The translations under genes were made by a program, and so were the position numbers. The notes below the pieces were generated by a model that worked only from the letters and a program-made list of their open reading frames with translations, did no database searches and was not told the DNA's origin. Positions 44,137-52,296 of a DNA stretch of 64,000 nt are shown one piece after another. The number at the start of each line of letters is the position of its first letter. Position 1 is the stretch's first letter. Source of the stretch: Pseudomonadota bacterium (GTDB taxonomy: Bacteria; Pseudomonadota; Gammaproteobacteria; Steroidobacterales; Steroidobacteraceae); NCBI GenBank assembly GCA_018261655.1, contig JAGTSG010000014.1, positions 1 to 64,000 of the forward strand. The letters are read 5' to 3'.

Positions 44137-45420
44137 ATGACCTGGCTCAACCGCGACGTGACCGAGATCGGCGGCCAGCGGCTGCATCCGGAGACGCTGA
44201 TGATGGGCTACGGGTACTTCCCGGGCCTGTCGGAAGGGGCGGTGAAGTGCCCGATCTTCCAGACGTCGACCTTCGTGTTCCGCTCGGCCGGCGAGGGCAA
44301 GCGGTTCTTCGAGCTGGCCTACGGCCTGAGCGAGCCGGCGCCGCAGGAGTCGATCGGACTCATCTATTCGCGGCTCAACAACCCGAACCTCGAGATCCTC
44401 GAGGGCCGCCTGGCCATCTGGGACGGCGCCGAGCGCGCGCTTGCCTTCTCGAGTGGCATGGCCGCGATCTCGACCTGCCTGTTCGCGACCTGCCGGCCGG
44501 GCGACGCGGTCATCCACAGCAACCCGGTGTACGGCGGTTCGGACTACTTGCTCGACAAGGTGCTGCCGCAGTTCGGTATCCGGACCGTCGCCTTCGACGC
44601 CGGCAAGGGCGCGCAGGGACTGCGCGACGCCGTCGAGGCCGCGCGGGAGACCGCGCGCGTCGCCGCCGTCTATGTCGAGACGCCGGCCAACCCGACGAAC
44701 GGGCTCGTGGACCTGGCCGCGTGCTCGGCGGTCGCCGACGAACTGGGGCGCCGGCAAGGATCGCGGCCGCTGGTCATCGTCGACAACACCTTTCTCGGTC
44801 CGCTGTGGCAACGCCCGCTCGAGCATGGCTGCGACATCGTCGTGTACTCGCTGACCAAGTATGTCGGCGGTCACAGCGACGTGGTGGCGGGCGCCTGCGT
44901 CGGGTCGCGGCAGGCGCTGGAACCGGTGCACCTGATGCGCACCATCCTCGGGACCATGACGGACCCGCACACGGCCTGGCTGCTGATGCGCAGCCTCGAG
45001 ACGCTCGAGCTGCGCTTCCGTAAGTCGGTGGACAACGCGACCCGGGTCGCCGGGTTCCTGCGCGGCCATCCCAAGGTCGAGCGGGTGGCGTTCCTCGGGT
45101 TCCTCGACCCCGACAGCGAGGAAGGCCGGCTCTACGCGCGGCAGTGCCTGGCCCCGGGCGCCACGTTCTCGTTCTTCGTGAAGGGCGGCGAGCGCGAGGC
45201 CTTCCGCGTGCTCGACGAGCTGCAGCTGGTGAAACTGGCGGTGAGCCTCGGCGGCACCGAGAGCCTGGCCTCGCACCCGGCGGCGATGACGCACTCGGAC
45301 ATCGAGCCCGCGCGCCGCGCGGCGCTCGGCATCACCGACAACATGATCCGGGTCTCCATCGGCATCGAGCATCCCGACGACCTGATCGCCGACTTCCGCC
45401 AGGCGCTCGCCACGATCTAG
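44137..45420 (+). CDS. Cystathionine gamma-synthase / methionine gamma-lyase family PLP enzyme
   Basis: A 427-aa Cys/Met-metabolism pyridoxal-phosphate enzyme. PLP contacts are in FSSGMAAISTCLFATC and ETPANPTNGLVDL, the Lys Schiff base in VVYSLTKYVGGHSD, and the closing part SLGGTESLASHPAAMTHSD. Members interchange in annotation between cystathionine gamma-synthase, gamma-lyase and methionine gamma-lyase; the extended N-terminus GGQRLHPETLMMGYGYFPG matches the subgroup annotated as cystathionine gamma-synthase family in Proteobacteria. GGAG lies 7 bases before the ATG. The stop abuts an inverted-repeat element. Exact substrate not determined. Confidence 0.88.
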   Translation: MTWLNRDVTEIGGQRLHPETLMMGYGYFPGLSEGAVKCPIFQTSTFVFRSAGEGKRFFELAYGLSEPAPQESIGLIYSRLNNPNLEILEGRLAIWDGAERALAFSSGMAAISTCLFATCRPGDAVIHSNPVYGGSDYLLDKVLPQFGIRTVAFDAGKGAQGLRDAVEAARETARVAAVYVETPANPTNGLVDLAACSAVADELGRRQGSRPLVIVDNTFLGPLWQRPLEHGCDIVVYSLTKYVGGHSDVVAGACVGSRQALEPVHLMRTILGTMTDPHTAWLLMRSLETLELRFRKSVDNATRVAGFLRGHPKVERVAFLGFLDPDSEEGRLYARQCLAPGATFSFFVKGGEREAFRVLDELQLVKLAVSLGGTESLASHPAAMTHSDIEPARRAALGITDNMIRVSIGIEHPDDLIADFRQALATI

Positions 45421-45508
45421 GAGGGGTCAGACGCCGCTCTGTCCCTTGCGGCCCGGTTCCGCAGACACGCCTCTCCGCGGTGGTGGACAGGGTGGGGTCT
45501 GACTCCTC
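45421..45508. repeat. 88-bp long inverted repeat (MITE-like or terminator)
   Basis: GAGGGGTCAGACGCC at 45421-45435 is an inverted match (13 of 15) of GGGGTCTGACTCCTC at 45494-45508. An inner CTGTCC/GGACAG pair (45439-45444 with 45485-45490) makes the whole unit fold into one long hairpin. It starts at the base after the preceding TAG stop and ends 20 bp before the riboswitch. It may be a non-autonomous insertion, also serving as terminator. Confidence 0.6.
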
Positions 45509-45511
45509 TTG

Positions 45512-45520
45512 TGCTAAAGT
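45512..45520 (+). promoter_or_regulatory. Extended minus-10 promoter for the thiamin operon
   Basis: TGCTAAAGT (TG-n-TAAAGT) fits an extended minus-10 element just before the TPP aptamer, which would be transcribed from about 45527. No good minus-35 is seen; the upstream sequence is the end of the inverted repeat. Confidence 0.5.
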
Positions 45521-45528
45521 TCCAGCCG

Positions 45529-45632
45529 GCCTTGGGGTGGTCTGAATGGACCTGAGACGCCGGCGGCCCCGCAAGGGGCTCACCTGCGAACCCGTCGAAC
45601 CTGATCCGGTTAGGACCGGCGTAGGGAGCAGG
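45529..45632 (+). ncRNA. TPP riboswitch (THI element)
   Basis: The thiamin pyrophosphate aptamer is plain. It starts GGGGTGGTCTGAA, has CCTGAGA (45551-45557), a variable GGCCCC/GGGGC stem (GGCCCCGCAAGGGGCTC), then CACCTGCGAACCCGTCGAA. The universally conserved CCTGATCCGGTTAGGACC and GGCGTAGGGAGC follow, ending in a P1 partner of the opening stem. It lies 62 nt ahead of the TonB-receptor ATG. The operon products (receptor, thiamin-binding protein, PnuT, kinase) agree with a thiamin signal. Expression should fall when TPP is abundant. Confidence 0.97.
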
Positions 45633-45668
45633 CGTGAAAGCTGAAGAACCTACCGCGCGCATCACCGC

Positions 45669-45687
45669 CTCCCGCCCGTAGTGGGAG
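45669..45687 (+). promoter_or_regulatory. Candidate Shine-Dalgarno-sequestering hairpin of the riboswitch
   Basis: CTCCC (45669-45673) can pair with GGGAG (45683-45687), the ribosome-binding site located 7 bases before the receptor ATG. This would permit translational control by the riboswitch, as in most proteobacterial TPP switches. The stem is only 5 bp and the alternative partner was not worked out. Confidence 0.45.
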
Positions 45688-45694
45688 CCGCACG

Positions 45695-47755
45695 ATGCGT
45701 GCCTGGACCGCGCTGACCGCGCTCGCGTTCCTGCCCGCCCTCGCAACGGCGGTCGAGCCCACGCGCCTCGAGGAAGTCGTCGTGACGGCGACCCTGCGCG
45801 ACATTCCCCTCGTGCAGTTGCCCGCGAGCGCGACGGTGCTCGACCGGCGCACGGTGGCGGATGCCGCGACCCAGCATCTGGAGGAACTGCTGCCGCAGGT
45901 GCCCTCGCTGTCCTGGGCGGGGGCGAGTTCGCGACCCCGCTATTTCCAGCTGCGCGGCATCGGCGAACTGGAGCAGTATCAGGGCGCGCCCAACCCGTCC
46001 GTCGGGTTCCTGGTCGACGAGATCGACTTCAGCGGCATCGGCATGGTCGCCACGCTGTTCGACGTCGAGCAGGTGGAGGTCCTGCGCGGCCCGCAGGGCA
46101 CGCGCTTCGGGGCCAACGCGCTGGCGGGGCTCATCAAGGTCAGGACGCGCGAGCCGCTGCCGCAGCCGGAACTCTCCGCCGAGGCGACGTTCGGCGCGGA
46201 CGCCATGGCCGGGGCCGGCGTGGTGGCGGGAGGCGCTGCAGGCCATGGCGGATCGGCGTGGCGGCTGGCCGTCCAGCGCGTGGCCAGCGACGGTTTCCGC
46301 AGCAATACCTACCTCGAGCGCAGCGACACGAATGCCCGCGACGAGCTCACCGCGCGCGGGCGGCTGAGGCTCGAGATCTCGGATCCCCTGCGCCTGGACC
46401 TGACGCTGCTCCACGCCGACCTCGACAACGGCTACGACGCCTTCGCGATCGACAACAGCCTCGTGACCCGCTCCGACCGGCCCGGCAGGGATTCCCAGCG
46501 CTCCACGGGCGCGGCGGCCGACCTGCGTTACGCGGCACCGTCATTCGAGCTGCGCAGCATCACGGCCTGGTCGCAGTCGGCCATCGAGGCCAGCTTCGAC
46601 GGCGACTGGGGCAACGACGAAGACTGGGCCGGCGCCGGACCCTACGACTTCTTCTCGCGCACGCTGCGCGACCGCGACACGTTGAGCCAGGACCTCCGGC
46701 TGTCGGGGAGCGCCGGGACGGCGACCTGGCTGGCCGGTGTTTACGGCCTGCGGCTTGTCGAGGATAACGCGCAGCGCGACGACGGCCTGTACCTGACCGA
46801 TGCCTTCACCAGGACGCTCGACAGTCGCTACCAGGCGACCCATGCCGCGGTGTACGGACAGGTGGAGTGGCCGGTCGCTTCGACGACCCTGCTGTCGGCG
46901 GGGCTGCGCCTCGAGCAGCGCGATGCCAGCTATGCGGACAGTGACGGCGTCCGCTTCGACCCGCGCGACCGCATGTGGGGCGGGCAGCTGTCGCTCAGCC
47001 GACAGCTGGGCGACGCGCACCACGCGTGGATGTCCCTGTCCCGCGGCTTCAAGGCAGGCGGCTTCAACATCGGCGCGGCGGTCCCGCCGGATCGCGCGGA
47101 ATTCGGGCCGGAGTATCTCTGGAGCGTGGAAGGGGGCGTCCGGGGACGCTGGGACGAGGCCGGGCTGTCAGCTGACGTCAGTGCCTTCTACCTGCGCCGC
47201 AGCGACCAGCAGGTCGCGACCTCGTTCCAGCTCGATCCTGAGGACCCGCTGACTTTCGTCTACCTCACCGACAACGCCGCGCGCGGGCAGGCCTTCGGGC
47301 TGGAGGCGACCGGCACGTGGCGTCCCGCCGAGCGCTGGGACCTGTCTGCGTCGCTGTCGCTGTCGCTGACGGAATACCTCGGCTACAGCGACGGCGAGCG
47401 CGACCTGGACGGGCGGGAGTGGGCCCATGCCCCGTCATGGAAGTATTCACTGGCCGCCACCTGGCGCCATCCCGCGGGATGGATGGGCCGCGCGGACGTC
47501 GGCGGGCAGGACGCGTTCTATTTCGACGCGAGCCACGACCAGCGGTCACGGCCGTACTCGCTGGTCAACCTGCGGACCGGTTACGAAGCCGCCCGGTGGT
47601 CTGTCCACCTGTGGGTGCACAACGTGCTCGACCAGCGCTACCCGGTACGCGGTTTCTATTTCGGCAACGAGCCGCCGGACTTTCCGGAGAAACTCTACGT
47701 CCGGCTAGGTGATCCGCGCCAGGCCGGCGTGACCGCCCGCTTCAGCTTCCAGTGA
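45695..47755 (+). CDS. TonB-dependent outer-membrane receptor, predicted thiamin transporter
   Basis: A 686-aa outer-membrane receptor. Signal peptide (MRAWTALTALAFLPALATA) is followed by a TonB-box-like EEVVVTATL. The plug domain contains RYFQLRGIGELEQYQ and VEVLRGPQGTRFGANALAG. A 22-strand barrel ends in the aromatic C-terminus ARFSFQ. The riboswitch directly upstream predicts transport of thiamin or a thiamin derivative. GGGAG lies 7 bases before the ATG. It shares an operon with DUF77, pnuT and a kinase. TonB/ExbBD are not in the window. Confidence 0.93.
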   Translation: MRAWTALTALAFLPALATAVEPTRLEEVVVTATLRDIPLVQLPASATVLDRRTVADAATQHLEELLPQVPSLSWAGASSRPRYFQLRGIGELEQYQGAPNPSVGFLVDEIDFSGIGMVATLFDVEQVEVLRGPQGTRFGANALAGLIKVRTREPLPQPELSAEATFGADAMAGAGVVAGGAAGHGGSAWRLAVQRVASDGFRSNTYLERSDTNARDELTARGRLRLEISDPLRLDLTLLHADLDNGYDAFAIDNSLVTRSDRPGRDSQRSTGAAADLRYAAPSFELRSITAWSQSAIEASFDGDWGNDEDWAGAGPYDFFSRTLRDRDTLSQDLRLSGSAGTATWLAGVYGLRLVEDNAQRDDGLYLTDAFTRTLDSRYQATHAAVYGQVEWPVASTTLLSAGLRLEQRDASYADSDGVRFDPRDRMWGGQLSLSRQLGDAHHAWMSLSRGFKAGGFNIGAAVPPDRAEFGPEYLWSVEGGVRGRWDEAGLSADVSAFYLRRSDQQVATSFQLDPEDPLTFVYLTDNAARGQAFGLEATGTWRPAERWDLSASLSLSLTEYLGYSDGERDLDGREWAHAPSWKYSLAATWRHPAGWMGRADVGGQDAFYFDASHDQRSRPYSLVNLRTGYEAARWSVHLWVHNVLDQRYPVRGFYFGNEPPDFPEKLYVRLGDPRQAGVTARFSFQ

Positions 47756-47767
47756 GGAGCTTCATCC

Positions 47768-48010
47768 ATGCACATTGCCGTCGACATCAGCCTGTACCCG
47801 CTCACGGAGTCATTCATTCCGCCGATCGAGGACTTCATCGCACGGATCCGCAGGCACGAGGGCCTGCGTGTCGTCACCAACGCGATGAGCACGCAGGTCA
47901 GCGGCGAGTTGCCCGTCGTGATGCAGGCGCTCGAGCAGGAAATAGGAGCCAGCTTCGCGGCCCGTCATCGCTCGGTGTTCGTGATGAAGGTGCTCGGCGG
48001 CGGTGACTGA
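47768..48010 (+). CDS. DUF77/MTH1187-family thiamin-binding protein
   Basis: An 80-aa small ferredoxin-like-fold protein of the DUF77/YqgV family, whose members bind thiamin (as in YkoF). It begins VDISLYPLTESFIPPIEDFI and contains TNAMSTQVSGELPVVMQALE, both family hallmarks. Lack of a signal suggests a cytoplasmic thiamin reservoir or chaperone. GGAG is eight bases before the ATG. It overlaps pnuT by 8 bp in the riboswitch operon. Confidence 0.88.
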   Translation: MHIAVDISLYPLTESFIPPIEDFIARIRRHEGLRVVTNAMSTQVSGELPVVMQALEQEIGASFAARHRSVFVMKVLGGGD

Positions 48011-48617
48011 CGCGTTACGCGACTCATGGCAGCGCGCCCTGGACCAGGCCGCGACGACCGGGCCGCTCGAGGTCGCGGCGGTGCTGCTGGGCTTCGCCTA
48101 CGTCTTCATGGCCATCCGCCAGCGGCGGGCGTGCTGGATCGCCGGAGGGCTCAGCACCGCCCTGTACGCGATCGTGTTCCTGGACGCCCGTCTCTACCTG
48201 CAGGCGGTCCTGCAGGTCGTGTACGTCGTGCTGGCGGTCCACGGCTGGCGCGAGTGGAGTCGTGATGCGCGGGTGGACGGCGTGCCCGTGGTCCGCCGCG
48301 TGTCGCTGCCGATCCACGCGGCGGCGCTGGCCGCCGCGCTCACGGCGACGGCCCTGACGGGCGCCGCCCTCGCAGCCTGGTCGGATGCCGCGGCGCCCTG
48401 GGCCGATGCGTTCGGCACCTGGACCAGCGTGGCGGCGACCTGGCTGATGATCCGCAAGGTTGCGGCCAGCTGGCTGTGGTGGATCGTCGTCGATGCCGGC
48501 CTCGCGGCCCTTTTCGCGTCGCAGGGGCTGCTCTTCACCGCGGCGCTTTACCTCGCATTTGCCGCGCTGGCGGCGGCAGGCTGGTTCGCCTGGCGCCGCG
48601 CGCCGCAGGTCGCCTGA
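48003..48617 (+). CDS. pnuT: PnuT-type (PnuC family) thiamin transporter
   Basis: A 204-aa inner-membrane protein of the PnuC family with about seven hydrophobic helices. It has the family motifs NAVL-like LYAIVFLDARLYLQAVLQVVYVVLAVHGWREW and, late, WLMIRKVAASWLWWIVVD. PnuC members in TPP-riboswitch operons are called PnuT and carry thiamin by facilitated diffusion, trapping it by phosphorylation. It starts with GTG, overlapping the DUF77 gene, and is followed 1 bp later by the kinase. Confidence 0.9.
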   Translation: MTDALRDSWQRALDQAATTGPLEVAAVLLGFAYVFMAIRQRRACWIAGGLSTALYAIVFLDARLYLQAVLQVVYVVLAVHGWREWSRDARVDGVPVVRRVSLPIHAAALAAALTATALTGAALAAWSDAAAPWADAFGTWTSVAATWLMIRKVAASWLWWIVVDAGLAALFASQGLLFTAALYLAFAALAAAGWFAWRRAPQVA

Positions 48618-48618
48618 C

Positions 48619-49512
48619 GTGGAAGCGGCTCAGGAGCGGGACGCTCCCCTGATCGCCGAGGCGGCCTGCGCCCTCGGCATGGACAACCCGGCGGTCACGG
48701 CGCTGTCCGGCGGGTCCCGCAATCGCTGTTACCGGCTGGCGCAGGGTCCGCTCGACGTCGTCCTGCGGATCGCCGGGGACGGTGACGCGACTTACGCGGT
48801 GGAGCGCGGCGCGGAATTGCTGGCGCAGCGCACGGCTGCCCGCCAGGGCCTCGCACCGCGGCTGCTGCTGGAAGACCCTGAGCGCGGATACGTCGTCATG
48901 GAGCACCTGTCGGGCCCGGTGTGGAGCCGGGCGTGGGCCGCATCACCCGCCGGCGCCTCGCGCCTCGGCGAGTGGCTCGGACGACTCCACGCCGTCGCCG
49001 TGCCGCCGGGGCTGCGGCGCATCAGCTTCGTCGAGGTCCTCGATGATTACTGCGCGAGACTGGCGCCGGGCCTTCCCGCGGCCGCGCTGGCGGACCGGTG
49101 CGCGGAGCTTGCGCACGCGTTCGAACCGCCGGCCGCACCGGTCCTGTGCCACAACGACCTGCATCACCGCAACCTGGTCGAGTCGGCCGGCCGGTTGTGT
49201 GCCGTCGACTGGGAATATGCGGGGGCCGGTGATCCGGTCATGGACCTGGCCGGGTACGTCGCCTACCACGACCTCTCTGGAGACGCCACGCGGTCGCTGC
49301 TCGCAGCTTACGCGGCGCACGGGTATGCCCCTACCCGGGAGTCCCTGTCGCAGGCACGCTGGTTGTTCGAGGCGGTGTGGTGGGCATGGCTCGAACTCCT
49401 GAGACGGGAGACGGGCGCCGAGCCGCCGGAGCTGGCTGCCACGCGCGCCGGCCTGGAGCGGCGCCTCGCGCGCCCGGCGCGGGAGGCCGGGACGCCTAAG
49501 GCACCGACCTGA
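48619..49512 (+). CDS. Thiamin kinase-like aminoglycoside/choline phosphotransferase family protein
   Basis: A 297-aa kinase of the APH/choline-kinase fold. The nucleotide loop is LSGGSRNRCYRL. The catalytic loop HNDLHHRNLVES and the Mg-binding VDWEYAGAGDPVMDL are complete. Placed after PnuT under a TPP riboswitch, it most likely phosphorylates imported thiamin (ThiK-like) and so traps it. The start is GTG, one base after the pnuT stop. Its last 17 bp overlap the convergent ArnT-like gene. Confidence 0.87.
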   Translation: MEAAQERDAPLIAEAACALGMDNPAVTALSGGSRNRCYRLAQGPLDVVLRIAGDGDATYAVERGAELLAQRTAARQGLAPRLLLEDPERGYVVMEHLSGPVWSRAWAASPAGASRLGEWLGRLHAVAVPPGLRRISFVEVLDDYCARLAPGLPAAALADRCAELAHAFEPPAAPVLCHNDLHHRNLVESAGRLCAVDWEYAGAGDPVMDLAGYVAYHDLSGDATRSLLAAYAAHGYAPTRESLSQARWLFEAVWWAWLELLRRETGAEPPELAATRAGLERRLARPAREAGTPKAPT

Positions 49513-50971
49513 ACAGGACCCACTGGCGCAGCGTGCCGATGCGCTCCACCCGATGCTGGCAGAGTTCGAACTGCGCCAGCACGCCGTCGAGGCGCCGCGC
49601 CGGCACGATCAGCAGCATCCGCTCCGGCATGGCGAGTTCCTGGCATAGCGGCTCCGGCGCCGAGTAGCCGCCGGGGCCGACCGCGCCGGTGTGTGACTCC
49701 GCCTGCTCGACGTTCATCCGGAGGTAGTGCTTCAGTCCGTAACGTGCCGGCGCGTCGACGAAAACGATCTCATCGACCGTCGACAGGTCCACCGTCTGCC
49801 GCAGTTCGTCGGCCAGCCGCGAGGCGTCACCCTCGAAGGGGACCCACGGTCCGGCCGCTTTCAGCGCAATGGCGGCGACGGTGGCTGCTACGACGGCGAC
49901 GACGGCCTTGCGCCCGGACGCTGGCCAGTCGCCGAGGAACGCTGCGATCGCGAGGGCGATGGGCACCATCAATGGCAGCACGTACAGGGGCAGCCGCGAC
50001 TGCGCCGCGACGAAGACGATGAGCGGAAGCGCGACCCACAGCGCCAGGAAGCGGCGCGCGTCGCTGCCTTCGGCCCGCGCCGGCTGTCCGGCCGCCGCGG
50101 CTTGGCGCCACCGCGCCAGCGCCAGGCCGAGCCACGGCAGGCTGCCGATGATCAAGGTCGGCGGATAGACGACCAGCCAGCCCAGCCACCCGGCGTTGCG
50201 GTGGTGCTCGCCGCTCGCCACGCGGCCCACGGTCTCGTGCCGGACGAAGTAGTCGAGGAGGTCTGGAGAGTGCCAGATGAGCGCGACGAACCAGGCCAGT
50301 CCGACGATGGCGAAGGCGAGCAGGCCCGCAGGGTCGAAGAGGCGTGCCAGGGAAGCGCGGCGACGCCAGGCGACGAACCCGACGATGGCGCCGAGCGGCA
50401 GGAGTCCGGGAGGTCCCTTGGTCAGGAATGCCAGCCCGAAGCCGATCCACATCAGGCGCAGGCCGCCCGTGCGTGGCGGCGCGTCGGACGCGACCAGTCC
50501 GCAGGAGACGAATCCGAAGACGGCGAGCGTCTCGAAGAAGGTCAACAGCGTGTCGGTGGTCACCACGTTCATGGCGAGTACGGGGCCCCATGACGTCGCC
50601 CAGAGGCACGCGGCGAAGGCGGGCGCGGTCAGGCCGAGCCGGCGCGCAACTCCGAGCACCAGCAGGGCGGTGCCCACGAATGCCAGGGCATTCGGCATGC
50701 GGGCGGCCCACTCGTTGCTGCCGAATGCGCGGAAGCTCGCGGCGAGCGCCCAGTAGGTCAGCGGCGGCTTGGTGTAATGCGGCCGCTCGGGGTCGAGGCG
50801 CGGCACGAGCCAGTCGTCGAGGTCGACCATCTCGTGGGCCACGTCCGTGTAGCGCCCTTCGTCCGGGTCGACGAGGTGGCGTGAGCCCTGGAATGCGAGG
50901 GCGACCAGCAGGCTCACCACCAGCACGACCAGACCGTCGCGTCGGGTGCCTCGATCAGGTAGGGATGACAT
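49496..50971 (-). CDS. ArnT/PMT-like glycosyltransferase, second copy
   Basis: A 491-aa polytopic glycosyltransferase of the GT83/PMT superfamily. The first periplasmic loop has the acidic motif VDPDEGRYTDVAHEMV and YTKPPLTYWALA. About eleven helices and a C-terminal soluble domain follow. It is a distant paralogue of the gene at 8.2-9.9 kb. Acceptor and donor are unknown. It converges with the thiamin kinase-like gene (17-bp overlap) and diverges from the ferredoxin gene. Confidence 0.87.
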   Translation of the reverse strand: MSSLPDRGTRRDGLVVLVVSLLVALAFQGSRHLVDPDEGRYTDVAHEMVDLDDWLVPRLDPERPHYTKPPLTYWALAASFRAFGSNEWAARMPNALAFVGTALLVLGVARRLGLTAPAFAACLWATSWGPVLAMNVVTTDTLLTFFETLAVFGFVSCGLVASDAPPRTGGLRLMWIGFGLAFLTKGPPGLLPLGAIVGFVAWRRRASLARLFDPAGLLAFAIVGLAWFVALIWHSPDLLDYFVRHETVGRVASGEHHRNAGWLGWLVVYPPTLIIGSLPWLGLALARWRQAAAAGQPARAEGSDARRFLALWVALPLIVFVAAQSRLPLYVLPLMVPIALAIAAFLGDWPASGRKAVVAVVAATVAAIALKAAGPWVPFEGDASRLADELRQTVDLSTVDEIVFVDAPARYGLKHYLRMNVEQAESHTGAVGPGGYSAPEPLCQELAMPERMLLIVPARRLDGVLAQFELCQHRVERIGTLRQWVLFRSVP

Positions 50972-50979
50972 GGATCACC

Positions 50980-50985
50980 TATAAT
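50980..50985 (+). promoter_or_regulatory. TATAAT minus-10 box ahead of ferredoxin gene
   Basis: A perfect TATAAT at 50980-50985 in a locally AT-rich stretch (TCACCTATAATACGG) would start a transcript near 50992, giving a leader of about 100 nt before the ferredoxin ATG. No consensus minus-35 is evident. Confidence 0.45.
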
Positions 50986-51092
50986 ACGGGGCATCTGATC
51001 ACGGCGCGGCGCCTCGCACGGGAGCGACATGGCGCCTGCGGGGCTGCCAGGCGATCCGAAGGCACGGACTGCGATTGCAGGGGATACGGCAC

Positions 51093-51410
51093 ATGGCCGA
51101 CATGGTGGTGGTGGACAGGGACGGCGTGGAGCATCGCATCGCGGGGCGCCCCGGCGTCAGCCTCATGGAGACGCTCCGCGAGGTGGAGTGGGGCGTCGCG
51201 GCGATCTGCGGCGGCATGTGTTCGTGTGCGACCTGCCACATCTACATCGGCCCCGAGTGGGCGGGTCGCCTGCCGGCGCCGCAGCCGGACGAGAAGGAAC
51301 TCCTGCAGGAGCTGACCGGGTACGAGCCGGGGCGCTCCCGCCTGTCCTGCCAGGTCCATTTCGAGGAGTCGCTCGACGGCTTGAAGCTGGCGATAGGGCC
51401 GGACGAATAG
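51093..51410 (+). CDS. ISC/adrenodoxin-like [2Fe-2S] ferredoxin
   Basis: A 105-aa vertebrate-type 2Fe-2S ferredoxin. Cluster ligands lie in AICGGMCSCATCHIYIG (Cys-x5-Cys-x2-Cys) and, about 35 residues later, RLSCQVHF. An extra Cys sits in the binding loop (GGMCSC), at the place where isc-operon ferredoxins also have a non-ligand Cys. It may serve cytochrome P450, Fe-S assembly or an oxygenase; no partner is adjacent. The ATG at 51093 is used since MADMVVVDRDG begins the fold. Confidence 0.88.
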   Translation: MADMVVVDRDGVEHRIAGRPGVSLMETLREVEWGVAAICGGMCSCATCHIYIGPEWAGRLPAPQPDEKELLQELTGYEPGRSRLSCQVHFEESLDGLKLAIGPDE

Positions 51411-51464
51411 CCCGCGGAAGCCGCAGCGAGGCGGCGCCGGCCAGACCAGGAGGACGAACGACCC

Positions 51465-52244
51465 GTGGAACCGACCGTCAAGTTCGAGACCAGTGACAAC
51501 GTCGCCTGGGTGACGCTCAACCGTCCGGAAACCAGCAATACGATCAATCTGCAGTCAGGTCGCGACCTGCTGGATGCGGCGACGCGCTGCCGCGCGACGC
51601 ACGGGGTGCGGGCGGTAGTGGTCACCGGAGCCGGCAAGGCCTTCAGTTTCGGTGGCGACCTCGCGGCGATGACGAAGCACGAGGGTCGGGAGCGCGAGGC
51701 CTACCTGCGCGAGCTCACGGTGGACCTGCATGCCGCCATCGTGGCCTTCACGCGGCTCGAGTGCCCGGTGATCGCCGCCGTCAACGGCACGGCGGCCGGC
51801 GCCGGCGTAGGCCTCGTGGCCATGGCCGACCTCGTCGTTGCGGGGGAAGGCGCGAAATTCGCCCTGGCCTACACGGGTGTCGGGCTGACCCCCGACGGCA
51901 GCACGTCTTACTTCCTGCCGCGCATCCTCGGCCACCAGCGCGCGATGGAACTCGTGCTGCTGAACCGCACGCTGACCGCCGCCGAGGCGCTCGCCTGGGG
52001 CCTGGTCAACAAGGTCGTCCCGGATGCGGACCTGCGGGAGGAGACTCGCGCGCTCGCCGCTCGCCTGGCGGCCGGCCCGACCGCGGCCTTCGGCCAGGCG
52101 AAGCGACTGATGCGCAGCGAGGCGTCGCTCGAGGCGCATCTCGAGGACGAGAGCCGCACGATCGTGGCCCAGTCCGGCACGCCGGAGGCCGCCGAGGGCA
52201 TCGCCGCCTTCCTGGAGAAGCGCAGGCCTTCCTTTCCGCGCTGA
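51465..52244 (+). CDS. Enoyl-CoA hydratase/isomerase family protein
   Basis: A 259-aa crotonase-fold enzyme. The oxyanion-hole segments are KAFSFGGDLAAM and GTAAGAGVGLVAMADLVVA, followed by GLTPDGSTSYFLPRILG and ALAWGLVNKVV. In place of the usual catalytic Glu pair, the second position reads Asp (TPDGST), as in isomerase-like members; the exact reaction is uncertain. The start is GTG with GGAGG 11 bases upstream. It follows the ferredoxin gene by 54 bp. Confidence 0.88.
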   Translation: MEPTVKFETSDNVAWVTLNRPETSNTINLQSGRDLLDAATRCRATHGVRAVVVTGAGKAFSFGGDLAAMTKHEGREREAYLRELTVDLHAAIVAFTRLECPVIAAVNGTAAGAGVGLVAMADLVVAGEGAKFALAYTGVGLTPDGSTSYFLPRILGHQRAMELVLLNRTLTAAEALAWGLVNKVVPDADLREETRALAARLAAGPTAAFGQAKRLMRSEASLEAHLEDESRTIVAQSGTPEAAEGIAAFLEKRRPSFPR

Positions 52245-52296
52245 CGGGCGGGGCCCCGGCGAACTGCCGCGCGGCGGCCGCGGAACGGCCCTCGTT

